DNA of 5,234 nt from Candidatus Odyssella thessalonicensis (GTDB lineage Bacteria; Pseudomonadota; Alphaproteobacteria; Bin65): the NCBI GenBank assembly GCA_005240015.1, contig SBBV01000468.1, positions 1 through 5,234 on the forward strand, in the 5' to 3' direction. Each line of letters starts with the position of its first letter. Positions within the stretch are counted from its first letter, which is position 1. Both the position numbers and the translations under genes were made by a program. The notes below the pieces were generated by a model. That model had not been told where the DNA came from, ran no database searches, and was given only the letters and a program-made list of their open reading frames with translations. Below, in pieces: positions 1-5,234 of this stretch.

Positions 1-1144
1 CGCGTGTCGTGAGCGGGCGCGGCTCGGTGCGCCAGATCTCGGTGCCGGGATAGGGCGTCGCCACGCTGATGTTCACGACCTCGGGGATCTCGAGGCACCA
101 TTCGCGGATGACCTGGAAGCGCTTCTCGTCCCAATCGGGATCGGCGATGAGGTTGATGGCGACGGTGAGGCCGAGCGAGCGCGCGAACTCGAGCGCCTCG
201 AAATTGCCGCCGAGCGAGGCGCGCTTCCGGTGTTTCTTCAGGCCCTCCTCGTCGATCGCCTCGATGCCGAGGAAGAGATACTCGACGCCGAGCCGCCGCC
301 AGAGCGCGAACACCTCCTTGTTGCGTAGCAAGACGTCGCCGCGCGTCTCGAGGTAGTACTTCTTCTTGATGCCGCGCCGTGCAACCGCCTCGCCGAGGGC
401 AGCCCCGTGCGAGGACTGGATGAAGGCGACGTCGTCGACGATGAAGATGCCGGGCTCGCGGATGCGCTCGAGTTCTTCGACCGCGGCGTCGATGGTCATC
501 GTGCGATAGCTGCGGCCGTAGAACGTCCAGGCGCTGCAGAAATTGCAGTCCCAGGGACAGCCGCGCGAGAACTCGATCGAGGCCGCCGGATCGAGCGAGC
601 CGATGAAGTATTTCCGCCGATGGCGGACGAGATCGCGCGCGGGCCGGAATGTATCGAGGTTGTGCACGAAGCGGGGCGGCGGGCCCGCGCCCTCCGCGGT
701 GACAGCGCCGGCGACTTTGGTCGCGGCGTGCCGATCGTGCTCCGCCGCGGCGAGGAGATCGGCGACCGACGCCTCCCCCTCGCCGCGCAGCACGCAATCG
801 ATGGCGCCCTCGCCGTGGCGCAGGAAATCCGCGGCGATGAACGACGCGCTGTGGCCGCCGACGAACACGTAGCAATCGGGCACTCGCGCCTTGGTCGCCT
901 TGGCGAGATCGACGATCTCGGGGAGGTTGGCGAGGTAGTTGCACGAAAAGGCGACCGCTTGCGGCCGCCAGTCGTCGAGCAGGCGGAAATAGGCCTTGTG
1001 ACTTTCGACCTGGAGGTCGATGAGCCGAACGTCGTGGCCGGCCCTCCGCGCCGCGTCGGCCACCAGCTCCAACCCGAGCGGCTCCAGCCGAAGGAAGATC
1101 TTCGTGTACATCAACGGGCCGGGATGGACGGCAAGAAAGCGCAT
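1..1144 (-). CDS. hpnR: Hopanoid C-3 methylase HpnR (B12-binding radical SAM), 3' end beyond window
   Basis: The frame runs from ATG at 1144-1142 without a stop to the left edge, giving 381 codons; the C-terminus (probably 100 or more residues) is outside the window. Residues 1-150 form a Rossmann-like cobalamin-binding domain (MRFLAVHPGPLMYTKIFLRL at the N-terminus, VGGHSASF at about 95-102); no DxHxxG motif is visible, so cobalamin may be bound without a lower His ligand (inference). The radical SAM domain carries the [4Fe-4S] motif C196-x3-C200-x2-C203 in EFSRGCPWDCNFCSAWTFYG, followed by IFIVDDVAF and YLETRGDVLLRNKEVF. These blocks match the HpnR family as I remember it, which adds a methyl group to C-3 of the hopanoid A-ring using SAM and cobalamin, probably at the cytoplasmic membrane. 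A GCGAGG Shine-Dalgarno six bases upstream supports the start. It follows the transsulfuration pair on the same strand after an 81-bp gap. The alternative is another class B radical SAM methylase; HpnJ or HpnP seem less likely. Confidence 0.85.
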   Translation of the reverse strand, partial: MRFLAVHPGPLMYTKIFLRLEPLGLELVADAARRAGHDVRLIDLQVESHKAYFRLLDDWRPQAVAFSCNYLANLPEIVDLAKATKARVPDCYVFVGGHSASFIAADFLRHGEGAIDCVLRGEGEASVADLLAAAEHDRHAATKVAGAVTAEGAGPPPRFVHNLDTFRPARDLVRHRRKYFIGSLDPAASIEFSRGCPWDCNFCSAWTFYGRSYRTMTIDAAVEELERIREPGIFIVDDVAFIQSSHGAALGEAVARRGIKKKYYLETRGDVLLRNKEVFALWRRLGVEYLFLGIEAIDEEGLKKHRKRASLGGNFEALEFARSLGLTVAINLIADPDWDEKRFQVIREWCLEIPEVVNISVATPYPGTEIWRTEPRPLTTR

Positions 1145-1150
1145 GTGAGG

Positions 1151-1156
1151 CCTCGC
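1151..1156 (-). promoter_or_regulatory. Shine-Dalgarno site of hpnR
   Basis: On the minus strand GCGAGG ends six bases before the ATG at 1144. It is the clearest ribosome binding site in the window and fixes the hpnR start. Confidence 0.55.
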
Positions 1157-1199
1157 TTGGATCGCTAGTCACCTACGAACCGAAACGCGCTTTGTCTCG

Positions 1200-1216
1200 G
1201 GCGCCGTGAAGGCGCC
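1200..1216 (-). terminator. Short GC hairpin after the gamma-lyase gene; weak terminator or attenuator candidate
   Basis: GGCGCC, a five-base loop, then GGCGCC again forms a six-pair stem starting 10 bases past the TGA stop at 1226-1228. No run of T follows on the minus strand, so it is not a canonical intrinsic terminator. It could be a pause or RNA-stabilising structure between the gamma-lyase gene and hpnR, or chance in GC-rich DNA. Confidence 0.25.
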
Positions 1217-1225
1217 AATTCCCGC

Positions 1226-2395
1226 TCAGGCGACCCCGAGAGCTTCGTCCAAGTCGGCGATCAGGTCATTGACGTCTTCTATGCCCACCGACAGCCGCAC
1301 GAGACCGTCGCCGATGCCGAGCTGCGCGCGGACATCGGGCGGCACGGACGCGTGCGTCATGATCGCCGGGTGCTCGATCAGACTCTCGACGCCGCCGAGC
1401 GACTCGGCGAGCGCGAAGAGCTGCGTGCGTTCAAGGAAGCGCTTGGCTGCATCGAGCCCGCCCTTGATCTCGGCCGAGATCATGCCGCCGAAGCCGGGCA
1501 TCTGGCGCCTGGCGAGCGCGTGCTGCGGGTGGCTCGCGAGGCCGGGATAGAAGACGCGCGCGATCTTGGGGTGGCGCTCGAGCCACGCCGCGATCTTCTG
1601 GGCGCTCGCGCAATGGCGCTCCATGCGGATCGCGAGCGTCTTGAGCCCGCGCAGCGCCAGGAACGAATCGAACGGGCCGGCCACGGCGCCGATCGAGTTC
1701 TGGAGAAGGGCGAGGCGCTCGCGGAGCGCCTCATTGGGGCCGATCGCGAGCACGCCGTTGACCACGTCGGAATGGCCGTTCAGGTACTTGGTTGCCGAGT
1801 GCATGACGATGTCGATGCCGAGCTCGAGCGGGCGCTGCACGAACGGCGAGGCGAAGGTGTTGTCGACGACCGTCAGGATGCCGCGCGCGCGGCCGATCTT
1901 CGCCACCTCGGCGATGTCGACGAGGCGCAGGAGCGGGTTGGTCGGCGTCTCGACCCAGATCATCTTCGTCTTCGACGTGATCGCCGCCTCGAGCGCGCCG
2001 GGCTTCGAAAGATCCGCATAGGCGAAATCGAGGCCGGCGCTCTTGCGCCGCACGCGCTCGAACAGGCGCCGCGTGCCGCCATAGAGATCGTCCATCGCCA
2101 CCACATGGCTGCCGCTCTCGAGCAGCTCGAGCACGGTCGCCGTCGCCGCCATGCCCGAGGCGAAGGCGAAGCCATATGCGCCGTTCTCGAGGCTGGCGAC
2201 GCAGCGCTCATAGGCGAAGCGCGTCGGGTTCTGCGTGCGCGAATACTCGAAGCCCTTGTGGACGCCGGGCGATTCCTGGACGTAGGTCGAGGTCGCGTAG
2301 ATCGGCATCATGATGGCGCCGGTCGTGGGATCGGGCGCTTGGCCCCCGTGGATGGCGCGCGTGGCGAAGGCGAGATTGGATGTTTTCTTGATCAT
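1226..2395 (-). CDS. Cystathionine gamma-lyase / gamma-synthase family PLP enzyme
   Basis: This 389-residue protein has the usual length of the Cys/Met-metabolism PLP enzymes (fold type I). Visible hallmarks: FEYSRTQNPTR at 49-59 with the cofactor-phosphate residues Y51 and R53; DLYGGT with Y105, which stacks on PLP; VVDNTFASP with D178 for the pyridine nitrogen; and SATKYLNGHSDVV with K203 as the Schiff-base lysine. The C-terminus reads SLGGVESLIEHPAIMTHASV (332-351). E50 corresponds to the Glu seen in eukaryotic gamma-lyases (Asp in E. coli MetB), mildly favouring gamma-lyase: cystathionine to cysteine, 2-oxobutanoate and ammonia in the cytosol. The adjacent upstream cystathionine beta-synthase supports this reverse transsulfuration role; cystathionine gamma-synthase (MetB) activity cannot be excluded from sequence. 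The frame is open upstream to 2656, but that part reads through a REP repeat and overlaps the neighbouring gene, so the ATG at 2395-2393 beginning MIKKTSNLAFATRAIHGG, where family similarity starts, is chosen. The ribosome site is weak (AAAGA seven bases upstream, or AAGGGA fifteen). Confidence 0.9.
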   Translation of the reverse strand: MIKKTSNLAFATRAIHGGQAPDPTTGAIMMPIYATSTYVQESPGVHKGFEYSRTQNPTRFAYERCVASLENGAYGFAFASGMAATATVLELLESGSHVVAMDDLYGGTRRLFERVRRKSAGLDFAYADLSKPGALEAAITSKTKMIWVETPTNPLLRLVDIAEVAKIGRARGILTVVDNTFASPFVQRPLELGIDIVMHSATKYLNGHSDVVNGVLAIGPNEALRERLALLQNSIGAVAGPFDSFLALRGLKTLAIRMERHCASAQKIAAWLERHPKIARVFYPGLASHPQHALARRQMPGFGGMISAEIKGGLDAAKRFLERTQLFALAESLGGVESLIEHPAIMTHASVPPDVRAQLGIGDGLVRLSVGIEDVNDLIADLDEALGVA

Positions 2396-2419
2396 CGTTG
2401 TGTCTTTGCTTCCCTTGGT

Positions 2420-2523
2420 GTCGTCCCCGCGAAACCGGGGACCCACGCGCTGTCTCCTCACGCCGTGCGTCGGCGACGAACGCACGCCGGCGGAGACATG
2501 GGTCCCGCTTTCGCGGGGACGAC
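2420..2523. repeat. Pair of inverted REP-like palindromic units forming a 104-bp foldback
   Basis: The left unit (2420-2445) and right unit (2499-2523) are imperfect inverted copies: both outer ends read GTCGTCCCCGCGAAA toward the centre and both inner ends read ACCCA. Each unit is itself a small hairpin (CCCCG...CGGGG left, CCCGC...GCGGG right). The interior also pairs: TGTCTCC (2451-2457) with GGAGACA (2492-2498), and CGCCGTGCGT (2461-2470) with the ACGCACG-rich stretch at 2480-2491. The two sides differ mainly by a five-base CGCGC present only on the left and a few mismatches. Such GTCCCCGCGAAAGCGGGGAC units are abundant between genes in many alphaproteobacteria. It sits 14 bp after the beta-synthase stop and 24 bp before the gamma-lyase start, so it could act on message stability, attenuation or translation of the downstream gene. 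It may instead be a MITE-like or RAYT-mobilised element. No transposase is encoded here. Confidence 0.8.
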
Positions 2524-2530
2524 AAGAAGT

Positions 2531-2542
2531 GGTAGCGCTACC
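2531..2542. other. Perfect 12-bp palindrome over the beta-synthase stop codon
   Basis: GGTAGCGCTACC is fully self-complementary and contains the TAG stop (2538-2540 on the minus strand). Its form, with a central CG, resembles operators of LacI-family regulators, but it lies at a gene's 3' end rather than in an obvious promoter. Function is not supported; chance is possible. Confidence 0.3.
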
Positions 2543-3959
2543 GCATCTGGCGGCGGAGGTGGTTGAGCAGGTCGATGCGGGTGATGAGGCCGAGGAACTT
2601 GTCGCCGTCCATGACGATGGCGACATGATCCTTGGCGAAGACGGGAAACAGCGCATCGACCGGCGCCGACGGCGACAGCGTCTCGATGCGCGTGTTCATG
2701 CTGCTGCGGATGGGGTCGCGGAAGCGGTGGTGTTCGCGCGTGACCGCAAGCAGCAGGTCGGATTCGTCGATGATGCCGACGACGCGGTCGTTCTCCATCA
2801 CCGGCAGCTGCGAGACGTCGTACATCTTCATGCGCGTGAGCGCCGTCGCCAGCGGCTCGTCGGGGGCGACCGTCACGACCGCGTGCTCGGCATAGCGGCG
2901 CGCAATGAGATCGGAAAGATCGCCTTTCTTGGGCCGCTCGATGAAGCCCTGATCGACCATCCAGAAATCGTTGTACATCTTGGAGAGGTACTTGTTGCCG
3001 CTGTCGCAAACGAGCGTCGCCACGCGCTCGGGCCTGGTGCGCGAGCGGCAATAGCGCAGTGCGGCGGCGATCAGCGTGCCCGAGGACGAGCCCACGAGAA
3101 TGCCCTCGCGCCGCAGCACGGTGCGCGCGGTCGCGAAAGCCTCGGCGTCGGGAATCGCATAGGCCTCGGCAACGCGCGAGAGATCGCAGACCGGCGGGAT
3201 GAAGTCCTCGCCGATGCCCTCGACCGTCCAGCTGCCCACCTCGCGCTTGATCTCGCCGGTCTTGACGAAGTGCACGAGGATCGAGCCTTCGGGATCGGCG
3301 AGGATGATGAGCGTCTTCGGCGAGACGCGCGCGAAATAGCGCGATAGCCCGGTGATCGTGCCGCCCGAACCCACGCCGCAGACCACGGCGTCGACGTCGT
3401 GGCTCATCTGCGCGAAGATCTCGGGCCCCGTCGTCGTCTCGTGCGCGCGCGGGTTGGCTGGATTGCCGAACTGGTCGGCGAACCAGGCGCCGGGGATCTC
3501 GCGCGCGAGGCGGGCGGCGAGATCCTGGTAGTACTCCGGATGGCCCTTGCCGACGTCGGAACGCGTCATGCGCGCCTCGGCGCCGAGCGCGCGCACGTGC
3601 TGGACCTTCTCCTGGCTCATCTTGTCGGGAATGACGAGCACCAGGCGATAGCCCTTTTGCCCGGCCACGAGCGCCAGGCCGAGACCGGTATTGCCGGCGG
3701 TGGCCTCGACGATGGTGCTGCCGGGCTTCAAGCGGCCGTCGCGCTCCGCGGCCTCGATCATGGAGAGGCCGATGCGGTCCTTGATCGAGCCGGCCGGATT
3801 CTGGTTCTCGAGCTTGAGGAAGAGCCGGCAGGGGCCGGCGTCGAGCTTGGTCGCCTCGATCATCGGCGTGTTGCCGATCATCGTGAGGACCGAGCGGGCG
3901 GGGGGCGCCGCCGAGGCGGGCGCTACCGCAGGGGGCGCGGCCAGGGTCATGGGGGGCAA
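2538..3959 (-). CDS. cbs: Cystathionine beta-synthase with C-terminal CBS domain pair
   Basis: This cytosolic PLP enzyme (fold type II) condenses homocysteine with serine to cystathionine, the first step of reverse transsulfuration. Residues are numbered from the TTG at 3959 (473 aa). The core spans about 22-345: LTMIGNTPMIEATKL at 25-39; NPAGSIKDR with Schiff-base lysine K60; EATAGNTGLGLAL (85-97), the substrate loop; GVGSGGTITG (195-204), the PLP-phosphate loop; and GSSSGT (290-295), which faces the pyridine nitrogen. ADPEGSIL (221-228) and VEGIGEDFIPPVCD (246-259) resemble eukaryotic CBS more than plain O-acetylserine sulfhydrylases. Two CBS motifs follow, about 354-410 (VMENDRVVGIIDESDLL) and 418-470 (IVMDGDKFLGLITRIDLL), a Bateman module that may bind SAM or adenylates. 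No N-terminal heme domain is present; residues 4-22 are a low-complexity Ala/Pro leader. The start is TTG at 3959 or ATG at 3950, with no clear ribosome site for either; ATG at 3950 seems at least as likely. A cysteine synthase-like activity is the alternative. Confidence 0.92.
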   Translation of the reverse strand: MPPMTLAAPPAVAPASAAPPARSVLTMIGNTPMIEATKLDAGPCRLFLKLENQNPAGSIKDRIGLSMIEAAERDGRLKPGSTIVEATAGNTGLGLALVAGQKGYRLVLVIPDKMSQEKVQHVRALGAEARMTRSDVGKGHPEYYQDLAARLAREIPGAWFADQFGNPANPRAHETTTGPEIFAQMSHDVDAVVCGVGSGGTITGLSRYFARVSPKTLIILADPEGSILVHFVKTGEIKREVGSWTVEGIGEDFIPPVCDLSRVAEAYAIPDAEAFATARTVLRREGILVGSSSGTLIAAALRYCRSRTRPERVATLVCDSGNKYLSKMYNDFWMVDQGFIERPKKGDLSDLIARRYAEHAVVTVAPDEPLATALTRMKMYDVSQLPVMENDRVVGIIDESDLLLAVTREHHRFRDPIRSSMNTRIETLSPSAPVDALFPVFAKDHVAIVMDGDKFLGLITRIDLLNHLRRQMR

Positions 3960-3960
3960 G

Positions 3961-3966
3961 ATAATC
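3961..3966 (-). promoter_or_regulatory. Possible -10 element before the beta-synthase gene
   Basis: GATTAT on the minus strand lies in a small AT-rich island (3961-3970) in otherwise GC-rich DNA and matches four of six bases of TATAAT. It ends ten bases before the ATG at 3950, so a transcript from it would be nearly leaderless, consistent with the missing Shine-Dalgarno. No convincing -35 box is seen 16-19 bases upstream. Confidence 0.2.
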
Positions 3967-4020
3967 GTTACGGCGCAAAAGGCGAGGTCGCAGGGACGCC
4001 AGACGGGGCAGGCGGCGGCT

Positions 4021-4218
4021 TCAATCTACCAGCGCGGCAGCCCTCAAGGCGAAGGCCGGCACGAGCCAGACGACCACGGCCAGCGCGAACGGCGGAAGCG
4101 CGGCAAGCAGCGCCGACCCGAACGACGGCGCATTGCCGGCTGCCGGATGCTGGCCGGCCAAGCGCCAGGACAGCCACGGATGCAGCGCCGCGCCGCCGAG
4201 CGACGCGAGTACCGTGAC
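4021..4218 (-). pseudogene. Coding-like continuation of the membrane protein after an in-frame TGA
   Basis: In the same frame as the upstream membrane protein, 65 further codons follow the TGA at 4219-4221 and end at TGA 4021-4023. The translation starts VTVLASLGGAALHPWLSW and contains a second hydrophobic stretch, ALLAALPPFALAVVVWLVPA, near its end. Of the 65 codons 55 end in G or C, like neighbouring genes, while the other two frames here are Arg/Ser/Pro-rich as shadow frames usually are. Ending at 4021 would leave a 61-70 bp spacer to the beta-synthase gene. I infer that this is the original C-terminus (about two membrane segments), disconnected by a nonsense mutation such as CGA to TGA or by a sequencing error. 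No start codon with a ribosome site was identified for independent translation. Confidence 0.55.
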
Positions 4219-5234
4219 TCAGGCGAGGAAGAGGGGGTCGGCATTGGCTGAGGGCGCCATACTCGCCAGCACGAAGCTTGCCGCAACGGCGGCGATCGGA
4301 CCGGCGAAAAGGGCGCCCAGCACGACGCCGAGTCCGAAGCATAGCGCGAAGCCGGCGAGGCCGGGCGTGAGCAGCGCGGCGCCGCGGAACGAATAGCCGG
4401 CGCGGGCGAGCGCGGTCATCAGCACGACGAGGACGATGGCGACGAACAGCGCGCCGATCCCGTGCGCGAGGCCGCGCGCCAGCGGCGCAGCCACACCTTG
4501 CGGCCGTCGCAGCAGCGCCGCGATCAGCAGCAGGAGCGCGATCACCAAGAGGCCGAACAGGCTCGCGAGCTCGGAGGGCGTGAAGGCGCCGGGGGCGAGA
4601 AACAGCGTCGCGAAGAGAAGCAGCCCAAGCCCGATGAGATCGTCGACGGCCGCGCGCCAGCCGCGCAACGCTCCCAAGGCTCCGTGCAGCGCGGCCATGA
4701 CGAGCAGGGGCCCGGCCAGCGCCAGCGCCAGCCGCGTGATCGAGACTTGGGCGCCCGCGGCCGCGAGTACGGTGAGCGCGACGGGCGCGGCGACGGCGGC
4801 GATGCGCGTTCGCTGGCGCAAGGCGGCGATGGCGCCGGCCAGGGCGGCAGCGACGAGCACGGGTATGCCGAGGACGGAGAACGCGTCTTGGCTGTGCCCG
4901 AGCGTGACGCCGAAGCCCGCGCTGCCTCGGGGGAGACCGGCCGTGCCGAGAAACAGCAGCGCCGCGGCGAACCCGATGATCAGGGCCCATGGCAAGGGCC
5001 GCGTGCCCGCTGCCGCACCGTCGCCGCGGGCGGCAAGTGCGAGCAGCTGAAGCAGCAGCAGCGCAAAGCAAAGATAGAGCATGATCGCGCTGATCATCCG
5101 CGTCGGGATTCCAGCGATCATGCTGCGCTCGTCGTCGTCGGGGAGCCCGTAGGCGCGTGCAAGCGCGTACAGCGTCCACGCGGCGAAGACGCTCAGAACC
5201 GCGAGGGCCGCCGTCGCGCCGGCGCGCCCGAGCC
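4219..5234 (-). CDS. Polytopic membrane protein of unknown function, 5' end beyond window
   Basis: The frame is open from the right edge to TGA at 4219-4221, giving 337 residues. An ATG exists at 5121-5119 (MIAGIPTRMISAIMLY), but the frame continues upstream without another start codon and already encodes a hydrophobic helix (ATAALAVLSVFAAWTLYALA) followed by a charged loop (GLPDDDERS), so the gene most likely starts outside the window. About eleven membrane segments can be counted by eye, separated by short loops with Arg-rich patches (LRQRTR, LLRRPQG); few polar residues lie in the helices. The last segments are Gly/Ala-rich (FALCFGLGVVLGALFAGPIA) and are followed by MAPSANADPLFLA. The overall look is that of an inner-membrane transporter or permease, but I recognise no family signature and assign no substrate. 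It precedes the beta-synthase gene on the same strand. The stop at 4219 appears premature: the same frame continues as coding-like sequence to 4021. If the true N-terminus is at 5121, the protein would be 300 residues. Confidence 0.75.
   Translation of the reverse strand, partial: LGRAGATAALAVLSVFAAWTLYALARAYGLPDDDERSMIAGIPTRMISAIMLYLCFALLLLQLLALAARGDGAAAGTRPLPWALIIGFAAALLFLGTAGLPRGSAGFGVTLGHSQDAFSVLGIPVLVAAALAGAIAALRQRTRIAAVAAPVALTVLAAAGAQVSITRLALALAGPLLVMAALHGALGALRGWRAAVDDLIGLGLLLFATLFLAPGAFTPSELASLFGLLVIALLLLIAALLRRPQGVAAPLARGLAHGIGALFVAIVLVVLMTALARAGYSFRGAALLTPGLAGFALCFGLGVVLGALFAGPIAAVAASFVLASMAPSANADPLFLA

Noticed and set aside
407..1168. Long plus-strand open frame opposite hpnR
   Set aside because: Its Arg/Glu/Ala-rich translation has no recognisable motif and lies antisense to the clearly homologous HpnR frame; typical GC-rich shadow.
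1145..1225. Strong promoter for hpnR in the spacer
   Set aside because: No pair of -35 and -10 boxes with acceptable spacing was seen; only the Shine-Dalgarno is convincing.
1352..2566. 404-codon plus-strand open frame opposite the gamma-lyase gene
   Set aside because: Antisense shadow: low-complexity Arg/Glu/Ala/Asp-rich product, while the minus strand encodes a PLP enzyme with all catalytic residues.
2396..2656. N-terminal extension of the gamma-lyase frame to an ATG at 2656
   Set aside because: The 87 extra residues translate the REP foldback and the 3' end of the beta-synthase gene in another frame; family similarity begins just after the ATG at 2395.
2310..4217. Plus-strand open frames opposite the beta-synthase gene (2310-3347, 3399-4217)
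   Set aside because: No domain or motif, and composition follows the complementary codons of the beta-synthase.
4160..4221. Selenocysteine or recoding at the in-frame TGA
   Set aside because: An imperfect eight-pair stem (AGTCACGG with CCGTGGCT, one G-U pair) can be drawn around the downstream bases, but the loop is about 30 bases, no bacterial SECIS-like apical GGU loop is evident, and a Cys/Sec position in this hydrophobic helix has no support.
3968..5179. Long minus-strand open frame overlapping the membrane protein
   Set aside because: Arg/Pro/Ala-rich with no hydrophobic segments or motif; the alternative frame has regular membrane segments and is the credible coding frame.

Overview
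The window comes from a high-GC bacterium, by eye about two-thirds G+C, with strongly GC-ending codons. A pair of palindromic units of the 'TCGTCCCCGCG...' type, common between genes in alphaproteobacteria, together with the gene content suggests an alphaproteobacterium (Rhizobiales/Rhodospirillales-like). This assignment is inference. All supported genes lie on the minus strand, so transcription runs from high to low coordinates; the long plus-strand open frames are shadows of these genes.

In transcription order: (1) 5234 to 4219 (probably originally to 4021), the C-terminal part of a very hydrophobic polytopic membrane protein of unrecognised function, cut by the window edge at its N-terminus. 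Its frame is stopped by TGA at 4219-4221 but continues as coding-like, membrane-like sequence for 65 more codons to a second TGA at 4021-4023. (2) 3959/3950 to 2538, a cystathionine beta-synthase with a PLP catalytic core and a C-terminal CBS domain pair. (3) 2523 to 2420, a 104-bp near-complete foldback made of two inverted REP-like units, filling most of the spacer. (4) 2395 to 1226, a cystathionine gamma-lyase/gamma-synthase family enzyme. (5) 1144 to 1, a B12-binding radical SAM protein recognised as hopanoid C-3 methylase HpnR, cut by the left edge.

Together genes 2 and 4 form a reverse transsulfuration pair (homocysteine + serine to cystathionine, then to cysteine + 2-oxobutanoate + ammonia). 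HpnR consumes S-adenosylmethionine to methylate hopanoids, so the genes could be metabolically linked through S-adenosylhomocysteine and homocysteine. That link is inferred only from adjacency. The two observations most worth a second look are the in-frame TGA in the membrane protein and the REP-pair foldback placed between the two transsulfuration genes. No RNA gene, CRISPR array, phage or insertion sequence was seen.
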